Part shown: positions 26,793 to 35,175 of the stretch, in pieces
Layout: the number at the start of each line of letters is the position of its first letter
How positions within the stretch are numbered: the first letter of the stretch is position 1
DNA from: Ruminococcus_G sp050944435
Lineage (GTDB): Bacteria > Bacillota > Clostridia > Lachnospirales > Lachnospiraceae
DNA length: 63,936 nucleotides
Assembly (NCBI GenBank): GCA_050944435.1
Contig: JBMNRB010000018.1
Coordinates: 1 to 63,936, forward strand
Direction of reading: 5' to 3'
Position numbers and translations under genes: made by a program
The notes under the pieces: generated by a model
The model's input: the letters and a program-made list of their open reading frames with translations, nothing else
Databases searched by the model: none
Told to the model about the DNA's origin: nothing

Positions 26793-27668
26793 TTATACTT
26801 TCACATAACAATTTCGGAATACTTCCAACACCTTTCCCTCCATCTGCAGCTGCAGCAGAATTTCCATGGTTCTTTCCGCTGGAAGCGATACTTCTTCCAG
26901 AATTCTGTACAATTCTTTCGGTTGTAAATCTACACAACTATACACCAAATCCATATCTGTTGCAAGTCCCATCTTTGTATTTTTCCCCAAACTTTTTTTA
27001 TTTTCTTCCCTGATTCCCATGGCTTCCAGCAGCATTTCCGGGCATAAAGCTATTCCTGCTCCCTGGGCGATCAGCCGGTTGCATCCTGCGCTTAACGCAT
27101 CTTCCACACGGCCCGGCACCGCAAACACATCCTTTCCCTGCTCCAGCGCGAAATCCGCGGTAATCAGCGAACCGCTCCTTTCTTTCGCCTCCACCACCAG
27201 TACAATATCGGACAATGCGCTGATGATCCGATTGCGCATGGGAAAGTGTTTTCCCAGAGGTTTGACCCCCATGGAAAACTCGGAAATCAGCCCCCCCTTT
27301 TCCGGTATCTGTTCATACAGCCGGCGATTCTGCGCCGGATAGCAGATATCCAATCCGCATCCCAGAACTCCATAGGTCCTTCCCGCCGCCTCCAGCGCGC
27401 CGGCATGGGCATAACTGTCCACCCCTCTGGCCATTCCGCTGATGACGGAGACTCCCGCTTCCGCCAGGGCTTTTCCGAACAAAAAGGCCTGCTGTCTCCC
27501 ATAGGGACTGCACATCCTTGCGCCCACAATCGCTGCTGTTTTTTCCTCTTCCCCGGGAAGACGTCCTCTGACATGCAGCAAATTGGGCATCCCTTTGTGC
27601 ATCTTCAGCCTCATGGGCCAGTCTCTGTCTTCTTTCTTAACCATTCTGTCTTTTGCCTCTCCTGTCAT
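26793..27668 (-). CDS. dprA: DNA-processing protein DprA
   Basis: 291 aa. The Rossmann-like DNA_processg_A domain is marked by AAIVGARMCSPYGRQQA, SGMARGVDSYAHAGAL and GLISEFSMG. The C-terminal winged-helix-like region is near the end. DprA loads RecA on incoming single-stranded DNA during transformation. Its start overlaps the comM stop by 4 bp, so they share a transcript with topA. Confidence 0.95.
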   Translation of the reverse strand: MTGEAKDRMVKKEDRDWPMRLKMHKGMPNLLHVRGRLPGEEEKTAAIVGARMCSPYGRQQAFLFGKALAEAGVSVISGMARGVDSYAHAGALEAAGRTYGVLGCGLDICYPAQNRRLYEQIPEKGGLISEFSMGVKPLGKHFPMRNRIISALSDIVLVVEAKERSGSLITADFALEQGKDVFAVPGRVEDALSAGCNRLIAQGAGIALCPEMLLEAMGIREENKKSLGKNTKMGLATDMDLVYSCVDLQPKELYRILEEVSLPAERTMEILLQLQMEGKVLEVFRNCYVKV

Positions 27669-29182
27669 GCCCTCCAGTCTCCCTGATCTACTCCTCTGAA
27701 AAATAACGCTTCTCTAAGATGTTTTTCCCCGATGCGCTCGCTTCCTTCCAGATCTGCAGCGGTTCTGGCCACTTTAATGATTCTGTGGCACACCCTCACG
27801 CTCAATTTCAGTCTGCGGTAGGATTCCTCCAGCAAAGCTTCCGCCCCTGCTGTCATCTGGCAGAATTTCCCCGTTTCTCCTCCCGGTATCTGGGAATTAA
27901 ACCGGATACTCTTTCCCTCGTAGCGTTTTTCCTGCATCCTGCGGGCCAACTCCACCTGTTCCTTCATTCCCGCCGACTCCCCTGTTTCTTTTCCCCTGAC
28001 ACACAATTCTCCCCAGTCAACCGGAGGAACCTCCACGCAAAGATCGATTCTTTCCAGGATGGCCTGGCTGATCCTGCTTCGGTATCTGTCTATCTGCGCC
28101 TGGGTACACCTGCACCGGTTCATATCCGGATATCCGCCGCAGGGACAGGAATTCATCGCCGCTGCCAAAAGAAAATCTGCCGGAAAACAGTACTCCCCGG
28201 ACAGCCTGGAGATAACAATTCTCCTTTCTTCCAGGGGCTGGCGCAGAGCTTCCAGCACAGGCCTTGGAATCTCCGCCAGTTCATCCAGGAACAGAACGCC
28301 TCTGTGGGCCAGGGTCACTTCTCCGGGTCTTGGAATTTTTCCGCCGCCCGTCATTGCCTGCAGCGATAGGTTATGGTGGGGCGCCCGGAAAGGCCGGGCC
28401 ATTATTTCTCCCTCCTCCAAAATGCCTGCAATACTCTGGATTTTCATCACTTCCACTTTTTCCTGCTCCGTCATCTTGGGCAGGATACCGGGAATTCTTC
28501 TGGCCACCATGGTTTTCCCGCTTCCCGGCGGTCCGGTCATCAGAAAATTGTGAAAACCGGCGGCCGCCAGAACCGCTCCCCGTTTTGCCATCTTCTGCCC
28601 TCTGATATCCGAAAAATCCAGCTCTTCTTTGGGAAGTTCCTGCTTTTTATGAAATTTCTGAAGGGGAACAACTCCTTCGCTGCAAAAGGCAATCAGTTGG
28701 GAGAGTCTTTCGATTCCGATCACCTTCATCTCTTCCGCATATCTTCCCTCCTGCTGGTTCTCCATGGGAACGATACAAGCGCGGCAGTTCAGTTCTTTTG
28801 CCATCAGCGCCGCCGGAAGAACCCCGGGAACTTTCCGCACCTGCCCGTCCAGTCCCAATTCCCCCACAATGAGAATATCTTTCAGGGCCTCTGCCGGAAG
28901 ATAACCCGCTGCGCAGAGCACTGCGGCAGCCACCGGCAGGTCAAAACCGGCTCCCGTTTTTTTTAATGCGGCCGGAGCCAGATTGACGGTAATCCTTCTG
29001 GGCGGCAGCAGATATCCCGTACTGCGCAGCGCCGTCCGCACTCTCTCCTGGGCTTCCCGTCCCTGAACGGCAGAACACCCCACAATGGAAAAGCAGGGAA
29101 GTCCGCTGCTGATATCCGCTTCTACCATAACTTTATGTATATCTACGCCAAGAATGACTGCAGATAATATACTGCCAAACAT
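27665..29182 (-). CDS. comM: ComM/YifB-family AAA+ ATPase
   Basis: 505 aa. An N-terminal ChlI-like domain (about 1-165, opening ILSAVILGVDIHKVMVEADI) is followed by a Mg-chelatase-like AAA+ core: Walker A GPPGSGKTM, Walker B GVLFLDELAEI, and a zinc-like cluster NSCPCGGYPDMNRCRCT. A C-terminal helical domain closes the protein. ComM relatives act as branch-migration helicases in natural transformation; the dprA neighbour fits. Confidence 0.95.
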   Translation of the reverse strand: MFGSILSAVILGVDIHKVMVEADISSGLPCFSIVGCSAVQGREAQERVRTALRSTGYLLPPRRITVNLAPAALKKTGAGFDLPVAAAVLCAAGYLPAEALKDILIVGELGLDGQVRKVPGVLPAALMAKELNCRACIVPMENQQEGRYAEEMKVIGIERLSQLIAFCSEGVVPLQKFHKKQELPKEELDFSDIRGQKMAKRGAVLAAAGFHNFLMTGPPGSGKTMVARRIPGILPKMTEQEKVEVMKIQSIAGILEEGEIMARPFRAPHHNLSLQAMTGGGKIPRPGEVTLAHRGVLFLDELAEIPRPVLEALRQPLEERRIVISRLSGEYCFPADFLLAAAMNSCPCGGYPDMNRCRCTQAQIDRYRSRISQAILERIDLCVEVPPVDWGELCVRGKETGESAGMKEQVELARRMQEKRYEGKSIRFNSQIPGGETGKFCQMTAGAEALLEESYRRLKLSVRVCHRIIKVARTAADLEGSERIGEKHLREALFFRGVDQGDWRA

Positions 29183-29340
29183 AATCTCCTCCTGTCTCCT
29201 TGGTATTTTCAGTTTTTCTTTTTTGAATGGAAATATGTGCGAACTGCACCTGAGAATAGAATGAATAAATTATAGCATAATCCCATCGGAAATGCTATAC
29301 TGAAACAGCCATATTTATCTAAATCCGGAGGTGTCGCTTT

Positions 29341-30498
29341 ATGAATAAATCTGCAATGAGGATCTGCAAATTATCCATGTTTCTGCTGTCTTTCGTCACC
29401 AATCTGCTGGCGCCTTTCCTTATCATGATCCGCAGGGATTTTCAGATTGGTCTTCGGGACAGCGGATTTTTACTTTTTTCTTTCTATGCCGGAAATTTTT
29501 TTGCCTGTCTTATCTGCGGGCGGCTGAACAGCATCCTGGGGAAACGCAAAACCCTGTGCATCTCCCTGACCTTGATGGCATTGTTTGCCCTGTGCACCTC
29601 GGCGGCTCCTTCGTTTTTCCTGCTGTGCCTGCTGCTCTTCGGAATTGGAATCAGCACGCTGCTGGCCCAGGTGACTTCCAACGCCATCCCGGCTGAGCTG
29701 GAAAAGGACAAAGCCGCCTCCTCCCTGGCTTCCATCGTGGCCTACAGCGGCCTGGGAGCCTGCGGAGGCCTGATTTTTTCCGGCATCATGTCCTTCTTCC
29801 AGATATCCTGGCGTTTTTCTTATCTGAGTTTCGGCGTTGTCTGCGCGCTGTGCGCCCTTTTTGCCTGGCGGGCCCCCTTTGCCGAACTGCCCCGTTCAGA
29901 CAGCGGCCAGCTTCCAGTGCTGGTTTCCATATTGAAAACAAAAAAATTCCAGCCGTCCTTCCTTCTTCTGCTGCTGTACTCCGGATCGGAATCCGCCGTC
30001 TGCAGCTGGCTTGTGACTTATCTTGCGGCCGACCAGGACTTTTCCACTCTGTCCGGTTCCATGGTGACAGCCGTCATCTGGCTTTTTTCCTTTATTGGAC
30101 GGATCATCTGTTCCCGTCTGGTGGATCGCCTGGGAAAACGGCGGATTCTTTTTTGCCTGATGCCTTTTTCCGCCATTACCATCTGCCTTTTTCCCCTGCT
30201 GCATGGCTTCCAGTTCTGGATCGGCGCCGCCCTCCTTGGGCTTTTCATGTCGGGTATCTGGCCTTTAGTGGGCTCCGCAGTCCTGGATCAGAAAGATCAT
30301 GACAGCTCCGCTGCGCTGTCCGTCGCTTATCTGTTCAGTTTTCTGGGGAATTCTCTTATCCCTTACCTGATCGGCGCCATCGCAGAAGGCATTTCCATGC
30401 CCTTTGGGATTTTTATCGACGGTCTTTTCTTTCTTCTGCTGTTCTTTCTTTATCTGCTGGCCGGCTGGAAAAGCACAGAAAGGAAAATGCCGACATAG
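29341..30498 (+). CDS. MFS transporter
   Basis: 385 aa with about twelve hydrophobic segments. The loop between the second and third segments reads CGRLNSILGKRKT, the MFS signature position. No substrate can be read from the sequence. GGAGG precedes the ATG at good spacing. Its stop lies only 30 bp before sigK, so transcription may run into sigK. Confidence 0.8.
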   Translation: MNKSAMRICKLSMFLLSFVTNLLAPFLIMIRRDFQIGLRDSGFLLFSFYAGNFFACLICGRLNSILGKRKTLCISLTLMALFALCTSAAPSFFLLCLLLFGIGISTLLAQVTSNAIPAELEKDKAASSLASIVAYSGLGACGGLIFSGIMSFFQISWRFSYLSFGVVCALCALFAWRAPFAELPRSDSGQLPVLVSILKTKKFQPSFLLLLLYSGSESAVCSWLVTYLAADQDFSTLSGSMVTAVIWLFSFIGRIICSRLVDRLGKRRILFCLMPFSAITICLFPLLHGFQFWIGAALLGLFMSGIWPLVGSAVLDQKDHDSSAALSVAYLFSFLGNSLIPYLIGAIAEGISMPFGIFIDGLFFLLLFFLYLLAGWKSTERKMPT

Positions 30499-30518
30499 AA
30501 TAAAATAAATCCCCCTTC

Positions 30519-30531
30519 GAGGTGACGTTTG
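30519..30531 (+). promoter_or_regulatory. ribosome site and TTG start of sigK
   Basis: GAGGTG (30519-30524) lies 4 bases before TTG (30529). No ATG is available in frame nearby, and TTG gives the family N-terminus KTFQKPLTATEE. Confidence 0.7.
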
Positions 30532-30963
30532 AAAACTTTTCAAAAACCACTGACCGCCACGGAGGAACAATTTTATCTTCAAAAATACCAACAGGGCGAT
30601 GAAAATGCCCGCAATGTTTTAGTCGAACGCAACCTTCGGCTGGTTGCACATATCGTCAAGAAATACCAGTGTACAGAAACTGATATTGATGACATGATAT
30701 CCATTGGTACGATTGGCCTGATCAAAGCCATTTCCACCTTTGACAGCACGAAGGGAAACCGGCTTGCTACATACGCAGCTCGTTGTATTGAAAATGCTAT
30801 CCTATCGCCAATGCGGTTTTACTCCCGGGAGAAATCCCCCAGCAAGGATTGCAGTCACATTGGAAGATATTTACAAAGTTTTCAGGTGAAAATTATCTCA
30901 TGTGCAGAACAGAAGACGGCATTGTACAGTACGCTCCTCTGTGCATCCATACATTCCGGCTGA
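30529..30963 (+). CDS. sigK: sigK 5' part (sigma-K N-terminal half, interrupted)
   Basis: The first 89 codons (to 30795) encode sigma-70 regions 2.1-2.3 of a sporulation sigma factor: ARNVLVERNLRLVAHIVKKY, DIDDMISIGTIGLIKAIS and LATYAARCIEN, nearly the B. subtilis SigK sequence. Homology stops exactly at codon 90. The rest, to the stop at 30961-30963, is element DNA read in a chance frame (55 unrelated residues). The missing half is at 47172-47561, 16.4 kb away. There is no N-terminal pro-sequence, unlike B. subtilis pro-SigK and like C. difficile SigK. SigK directs late mother-cell genes for coat and cortex. Confidence 0.93.
   Translation: MKTFQKPLTATEEQFYLQKYQQGDENARNVLVERNLRLVAHIVKKYQCTETDIDDMISIGTIGLIKAISTFDSTKGNRLATYAARCIENAILSPMRFYSREKSPSKDCSHIGRYLQSFQVKIISCAEQKTALYSTLLCASIHSG
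30775..30813. other. left attachment site (attL)
   Basis: The sigK side reads TGTATTGA; the core AAATG is 30792-30796; the element arm GCTATCCTATCGCCAATG is 30796-30813. The arm is the inverted copy of the right arm (15/18). The probable crossover dinucleotide is the central AA at 30793-30794 (inference from symmetry). Confidence 0.85.
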
Positions 30964-31445
30964 TCGCTCCCCGCAAGCTCCTGGAAGCCCAGCAGTTTAA
31001 TCAGCAGTATCACAGTTATGAAGAAATACAAAACGTTCCTGACCGTCTGCGCTGGTGCCGCCATCACATGGGGCTGATGCAGAAAGAGGTTGCAGAACAG
31101 ATCGGGATCTCCAGAGGGCACTATATAGATTATGAAGTAGGATATGTAGATTACTACCCGAAAGAAGTGGTGGACAGGCTGGCAGACTTCTATCATATCC
31201 CGGTTGAAGACCTTCTGGATGAATACAATCTTTTCTTATATAAAGGTCAGGGGAAAATGCTAAAAGAGTGCCGGGAAAAAATGGGGTTAAAGAAGAAACC
31301 CTTTGCGAGAATGCTGCATGTGGATCCAAATACTTACCGGAACTGGGAATCAGATAAAAAAAGAATGTTTAAGCTTACCTGGGAAAAATATTTTCGTGAA
31401 GTGCTCTTAGCCAACCAGAATGCATCAAATCAGAATAACATTTGA
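30900..31445 (+). CDS. protein with two XRE-type HTH domains at the left end of the element
   Basis: 181 aa from the ATG at 30900 (AGGTG about 11 bases before). The frame is open upstream to the element edge, and a TTG start at 30849 is also possible. The first HTH is RLRWCRHHMGLMQKEVAEQIGISRGHYIDYE, the second CREKMGLKKKPFARMLHVDPNTYRNWE; both have the spacing of Cro/CI-like domains. Proteins of this kind are common in Lachnospiraceae mobile elements. In the integrated state it lies downstream of sigK' on the same strand, so the sigK promoter may express it. In the circle its frame would be continuous with the recombinase. A role in excision control is inferred only. Confidence 0.7.
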   Translation: MCRTEDGIVQYAPLCIHTFRLIAPRKLLEAQQFNQQYHSYEEIQNVPDRLRWCRHHMGLMQKEVAEQIGISRGHYIDYEVGYVDYYPKEVVDRLADFYHIPVEDLLDEYNLFLYKGQGKMLKECREKMGLKKKPFARMLHVDPNTYRNWESDKKRMFKLTWEKYFREVLLANQNASNQNNI

Positions 31446-31465
31446 ATAATTGAAGTCATACTTCG

Positions 31466-31508
31466 ACAGACTGACCATCTTGAACCCAGATCGTCAGTCT
31501 GTTTTTTC
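31466..31508 (+). terminator. terminator of the double-HTH gene
   Basis: ACAGACTGAC pairs perfectly with GTCAGTCTGT (17-base loop) and is followed by TTTTTTC. The stop codon of the converging small gene lies inside the right arm. Confidence 0.85.
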
Positions 31509-31706
31509 TTTGACAGCTGAATGGATGATCTCATCAATCAACTGTATTTTCTGTTCAGAGGGGCAATTCAACCTGTTGATATACTGACCGACCATATCAG
31601 CGTGGACGCCTGCCGCCCGGACTGCCAGCTCATGTCTGCCCTCTTCTGTTTTCGGATAATGAACGATCACATGGATCGGAGCACTTTTCCTTGCGATACC
31701 ACGCAC
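31494..31706 (-). CDS. small conserved mobile-element protein
   Basis: 70 aa. The sequence RKSAPIHVIVHYPKTEEGRH and the end part CPSEQKIQLIDEIIHS recall small proteins seen next to recombinases and relaxases in Clostridia elements; I know no function. The start is GTG with GGGGAG directly before it, so spacing is tight and another start is possible. It is convergent with the double-HTH gene. Confidence 0.6.
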   Translation of the reverse strand: MRGIARKSAPIHVIVHYPKTEEGRHELAVRAAGVHADMVGQYINRLNCPSEQKIQLIDEIIHSAVKEKTD

Positions 31707-31915
31707 CTCCCCGGTATTTCAGTTTATGAACGAGAAGTTGTCCGCTATTCTTCCGGAGACTGTTTCCTTTTTCTGCATCATCAGATTAAATTTGATGTTA
31801 TAATATATAGAAGAAACGCATTAAAACTTCTTTGTGATACCATCTTATCAGGGAGTTTGCAAAAGCTCATTGAGCGCAGTTTGAGCATAAATTGACCAGG
31901 ATCAGGAGGAAATAT

Positions 31916-34225
31916 ATGGAACGCTGCGATTTCAGTTCAATCATTACCACGGTTCGCAAATATATCGGCGATGACAGAGGAATGAATCAGATTGATCTGC
32001 TTTATGAATTGTTTGAAGGTTTTCTTGAAGAGGAATCTTCACAGGACTTTGATTTTGACAACGGTCTTGTCTGCCGCTGGTTTAACGGACAGGCCCGGAT
32101 CAGCCCACGCATCTCCGGATATTATCTCCATACAGACAACAGGAACCGTCTGGCTGATGATATAGAAACAAATATTCTGCCGCTAATGTGTGACAGCGCA
32201 ATGGCAATACAGGAAATCTACAAGATCCTGATACAGGATGGAACTATTTCCGATCAGAAAAAAGAACAGCTTACTCAGGATTACCCGTGTCATACTTCTG
32301 AAGAACAGGCTGCTTTTCTTGCGTCTGTTCTTTGCTTTGGAATGGAACGGACATTTGTTAAAAGGAACGCTGCCACCAAAAAACTGCTTGCTGCCGGAAC
32401 ACTGTCTCCGGTAATCAGTGATTTTGTTTATAACGGAGAAGTTCCCAAGGCGTGTGCTCATTTCTGCGGAAGGAATCAAGAGCTTTCCACACTTCACGAA
32501 TTAATTTCAGAAAAGCGGATCATTTTTCTGCAGGGGATTGCCGGTATCGGGAAAAGCGAGCTTGCCAAAGCATATGCAAGAGCTTACAGAAAAGACTATA
32601 CAAATATTTTGTATCTGACCTACAGCGATGATCTGCGACAGGATATCATTGATCTGGACTTTGTGGATGATCTGCCGGAGGACACGGAAGAAGACCGTTT
32701 CCGCAAACACAACCGTTTCCTGCGGTCACTAAAAGAAGATACTTTGCTTATCATAGACAACTTTAATACTACAGCCGGAAAAGACGCCTTCTTCTCCGTA
32801 CTGTTAAAATACCGCTGCCGTATCCTATTTACTACCCGAAGCCGTTTTGACAACTATGCATCTTTCAATCTTGGAGAAATATCTGATCCTGATGCTTTAT
32901 TGTCACTAATGGGATATTTCTACTCAGATGCAAAGAGGAAACAGTCTATCCTGAAACAAATTATTCAGACCGCTCACAGCCATACACTGGCGGTAGAATT
33001 ATCCGCACGGCTGTTGGAAACAGGTATCCTGGAACCGCAGGAATTACTGGCACGGCTACAGGTTGAAAAATCTGCCCTTGGCGCAACGGATACCATTGAT
33101 ATCGTAAAAGACGGACAAAGTCGGAAAGCTACCTATTATGAGCATATACATACGTTGTTTTCTCTGTATCGTCTCTCCGAGGAAGAACTTGATATTATGC
33201 GGGGACTGATTTTTGCTCCCGTCAGCGGAGTCAGCGGACGACTGTATGCAAACTGGATGAAACTTTCGGACATGAACAGGATCAATGACCTGATTGAAAA
33301 AGGGTTTATACAGACACAGTCCGGAAGACAGATTTCTCTTCATCCGATGATACAGGAGGTGGCAGTTGACGAGACCAGGCCATCAGTAAATAACAGTGCT
33401 GTGCTGTTTGACAGCCTGCAGACCATCTGTCTGTACCATGGACGAGACGTCACCTGGTACAAACAGCTGTTTCTTACCATCGAGAATATTATCCGGCAGA
33501 TTACAGATGACAATACGCCGGCTTATTTAAGTTTTCTGGAAAATGTATTTCCTTATATGGAGAAATATCACTACACAAATGGAATGAACGCTGTACTTGG
33601 CAAATTATCCGAGCTGCTCACAGATGAAACTGTCGGGCGCAGTACAGACCGGGCGGTCCTGCTGGATTATCGTGCCGCCTGTGAAGAGAAAACGGAAAAA
33701 GCCATCAAACTGGAAAAGGAAGCCATCGCCCTGATCCCGGAGATCTCAGAAGAAAATGCTCACCTTGTTTCCAATCTCTACTCCAATCTGGGCGGGCTTT
33801 ACAAAAAGGCAGGGAAACGGGAGCTGGCACAGCAGGCTATGGAGCAGGGGCTTCGGATCCTGGAACAATATGATCTGCTTTACTACCATGACAGCATTGC
33901 CCAGACTTCGAACTATGCCGTTCTCCTTACTGAAATGGGACAGCCGGAAAGAGGGCTCTCCGCTCTGAAAAAACTATCCCGGATGATCCGGGACTTGAAC
34001 TCTGACCAGACCATGGATTACGCTACAGTTCAGGAAGCAATAGGCGGTATCTGCCTGGCTACAGGCGATATCCGTCAGGCCACCACTCATTTCAAAAAAG
34101 CTCTGGCTATCTATGAAGCGGTATATAATGGGGAACCGGATATGATTGAGACAAAAAAGCAGGAAATCCTTCAGGCTTATACACAGACAGGGATAGCCTT
34201 AGGACAACAGCTGCTTAATAATTAG
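31916..34225 (+). CDS. STAND-type NTPase with TPR repeats (NB-ARC-like)
   Basis: 769 aa from the ATG at 31916, 5 bases after AGGAGGA; the upstream in-frame start lacks a site. N-terminal about 190 residues: a helical region I do not recognise (opening ERCDFSSIITTVRKYIGDD). NTPase core: Walker A GIAGIGKSEL at about 209-218, Walker B TLLIIDNFN at about 277-285, and sensor-like ILFTTRSRF. A winged-helix region follows (GRLYANWMKLSDMNRINDLIEKGF). The C-terminal 150 residues hold TPR-like helices (NLYSNLGGLYKKAGKRELAQQA). This is the layout of signal-transducing ATPases used in transcription control and in phage defence. Which applies here is unknown. Confidence 0.75.
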   Translation: MERCDFSSIITTVRKYIGDDRGMNQIDLLYELFEGFLEEESSQDFDFDNGLVCRWFNGQARISPRISGYYLHTDNRNRLADDIETNILPLMCDSAMAIQEIYKILIQDGTISDQKKEQLTQDYPCHTSEEQAAFLASVLCFGMERTFVKRNAATKKLLAAGTLSPVISDFVYNGEVPKACAHFCGRNQELSTLHELISEKRIIFLQGIAGIGKSELAKAYARAYRKDYTNILYLTYSDDLRQDIIDLDFVDDLPEDTEEDRFRKHNRFLRSLKEDTLLIIDNFNTTAGKDAFFSVLLKYRCRILFTTRSRFDNYASFNLGEISDPDALLSLMGYFYSDAKRKQSILKQIIQTAHSHTLAVELSARLLETGILEPQELLARLQVEKSALGATDTIDIVKDGQSRKATYYEHIHTLFSLYRLSEEELDIMRGLIFAPVSGVSGRLYANWMKLSDMNRINDLIEKGFIQTQSGRQISLHPMIQEVAVDETRPSVNNSAVLFDSLQTICLYHGRDVTWYKQLFLTIENIIRQITDDNTPAYLSFLENVFPYMEKYHYTNGMNAVLGKLSELLTDETVGRSTDRAVLLDYRAACEEKTEKAIKLEKEAIALIPEISEENAHLVSNLYSNLGGLYKKAGKRELAQQAMEQGLRILEQYDLLYYHDSIAQTSNYAVLLTEMGQPERGLSALKKLSRMIRDLNSDQTMDYATVQEAIGGICLATGDIRQATTHFKKALAIYEAVYNGEPDMIETKKQEILQAYTQTGIALGQQLLNN

Positions 34226-34238
34226 AAAACAAAAAGAA

Positions 34239-34292
34239 CAAAAGCCTGCACGGTGAAATCAGAAAATTTTTTCTAATCCGTCAGGCTTTTTA
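34239..34292. terminator. bidirectional terminator after the STAND gene
   Basis: AAAGCCTG pairs with CAGGCTTT across a loop of about 33 bases that contains its own AGAAAA/TTTTCT pairing. T-run on the plus strand. Confidence 0.65.
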
Positions 34293-34514
34293 TTCTTTTA
34301 CATATACGATCAGTTCTCCAATCTCACAGTCCAGATAACTGCATAATTTACAGACCAGATTTGCATCTATCCGTTGAAATTCATTTCTGCAATACCTGTT
34401 AAAATTCGCTCTTGGAATATCCAGATCACGGCAGATCGTATTCTTGCTGATTCCCTTTTCTTTCAGCAATTCTTCTATTCGCATTTCCAGATGACCATAA
34501 TTCATTCTCCTCAC
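34290..34514 (-). CDS. XRE-family repressor (small)
   Basis: 74 aa, almost only an HTH domain: RIEELLKEKGISKNTICRDLDIPRANFNRYC, then a helix pair ending CKLCSYLDCEIGELIVY. It is typical of Cro-like regulators of mobile elements. It is divergent from the gene at 34612, and the space between holds two copies of one palindrome, so it probably controls that region and itself. Met4 (MNYGHLE) is a possible alternative start. Confidence 0.75.
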   Translation of the reverse strand: MRRMNYGHLEMRIEELLKEKGISKNTICRDLDIPRANFNRYCRNEFQRIDANLVCKLCSYLDCEIGELIVYVKE

Positions 34515-34555
34515 CTCAACACAAAGTATATTTGATAAATCTTTATGTAGTAATT

Positions 34556-34581
34556 CACTATATAGTGAGGTACTATATAGT
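34556..34581. promoter_or_regulatory. paired operator palindromes
   Basis: CACTATATAGTG (34556-34567) and ACTATATAGT (34572-34581) share a perfect 10-bp palindrome, centres 15 bp apart, between the XRE repressor gene and the divergent small membrane protein. They are probable repressor sites. Confidence 0.65.
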
Positions 34582-34611
34582 TATCCCATGTTGAAAAGCG
34601 AGGTTAAAAAA

Positions 34612-34926
34612 ATGAAGCAAAAAATGGTCATCCTACTTATTTCCGTTATTCTATTATCGGCAATCTACTATTATATCAGCCTGCCTGACTACGTTGTTGT
34701 AAACAGTATATCATTTAGCAGTAAAAATACCCGGGATACGGAAATAAAGGTTGTGATTTACAAATATCACGATATAGACAATACGGTCAAAGCCATTGAG
34801 CAGGAGCATAACCGGATCAACGGCACACCGACCTCTCTTGAAATGGATCTCTATTATTCCCGCTGGCACCTCAGGCATGGATCAGGGCCATTTAAAACAG
34901 TAATCTTCAATTATACTCATAATTAA
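34612..34926 (+). CDS. small protein with one membrane anchor
   Basis: 104 aa from the ATG at 34612 (GCGAGGT 8 bases before); a start at 34588 is also in frame but has no close site. A single N-terminal membrane segment (MVILLISVILLSAIYYYISL) is followed by about 80 extracytoplasmic residues (VVVNSISFSSKNTRDTEIKVV). I do not recognise it. It is transcribed away from the XRE repressor across the paired palindromes and has its own terminator, so it may be a repressed accessory function of the element. Confidence 0.55.
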   Translation: MKQKMVILLISVILLSAIYYYISLPDYVVVNSISFSSKNTRDTEIKVVIYKYHDIDNTVKAIEQEHNRINGTPTSLEMDLYYSRWHLRHGSGPFKTVIFNYTHN

Positions 34927-34954
34927 TCTGCGGATTATCCCGGTAAAATCATAT

Positions 34955-34988
34955 AGCATCGGTTCTGAAAACCGGTGCTTTTCTTTTG
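34955..34988 (+). terminator. terminator of the small anchored protein gene
   Basis: AGCATCGGTT pairs with AACCGGTGCT (one mismatch, 5-base loop), followed by TTTCTTTT. Confidence 0.75.
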
Positions 34989-35020
34989 CTCAATTTCCGC
35001 TCAATCCCCTCTCAATGTTC
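34988..35020. repeat. three 11-bp iterons, candidate centromere (parC-like)
   Basis: GCTCAATTTCC, GCTCAATCCCC and TCTCAATGTTC follow each other without gaps, sharing CTCAAT at 11-bp phase, about 140 bp upstream of the ParM-like gene. ParR proteins of type II partition systems bind 11-bp direct repeats in the same position. Only three copies, so tentative. Confidence 0.45.
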
Positions 35021-35124
35021 TTACAGCCTTCTTTCAGTAGAATGAACTTGCAGTGAATACAGCACCATTTCTTTAAAACCGGTGCTGCTTTCCAGACAAA
35101 TCTACAGAAAGGAGGATTTATTTT

Positions 35125-35175
35125 ATGAGCAAAAAGACAAATCAGGGAGGTGCAAAGACGCATGAAAGAATTTAA
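35125..35175 (+). CDS. 16-codon leader ORF before the ParM-like gene
   Basis: MSKKTNQGGAKTHERI, preceded by a strong AAAGGAGG (35108-35115) 9 bases from the ATG. It overlaps the ParM-like start (35162) in another frame, and that gene's own GGGAGGT lies inside it. The arrangement suggests translational coupling. Whether the peptide has a role is unknown. Confidence 0.4.
   Translation: MSKKTNQGGAKTHERI

Noticed and set aside
30799..30963. Tail of the truncated sigK frame as a genuine protein end
   Set aside because: The 55 residues past codon 90 have no sigma-factor similarity and are element DNA; excision removes them.
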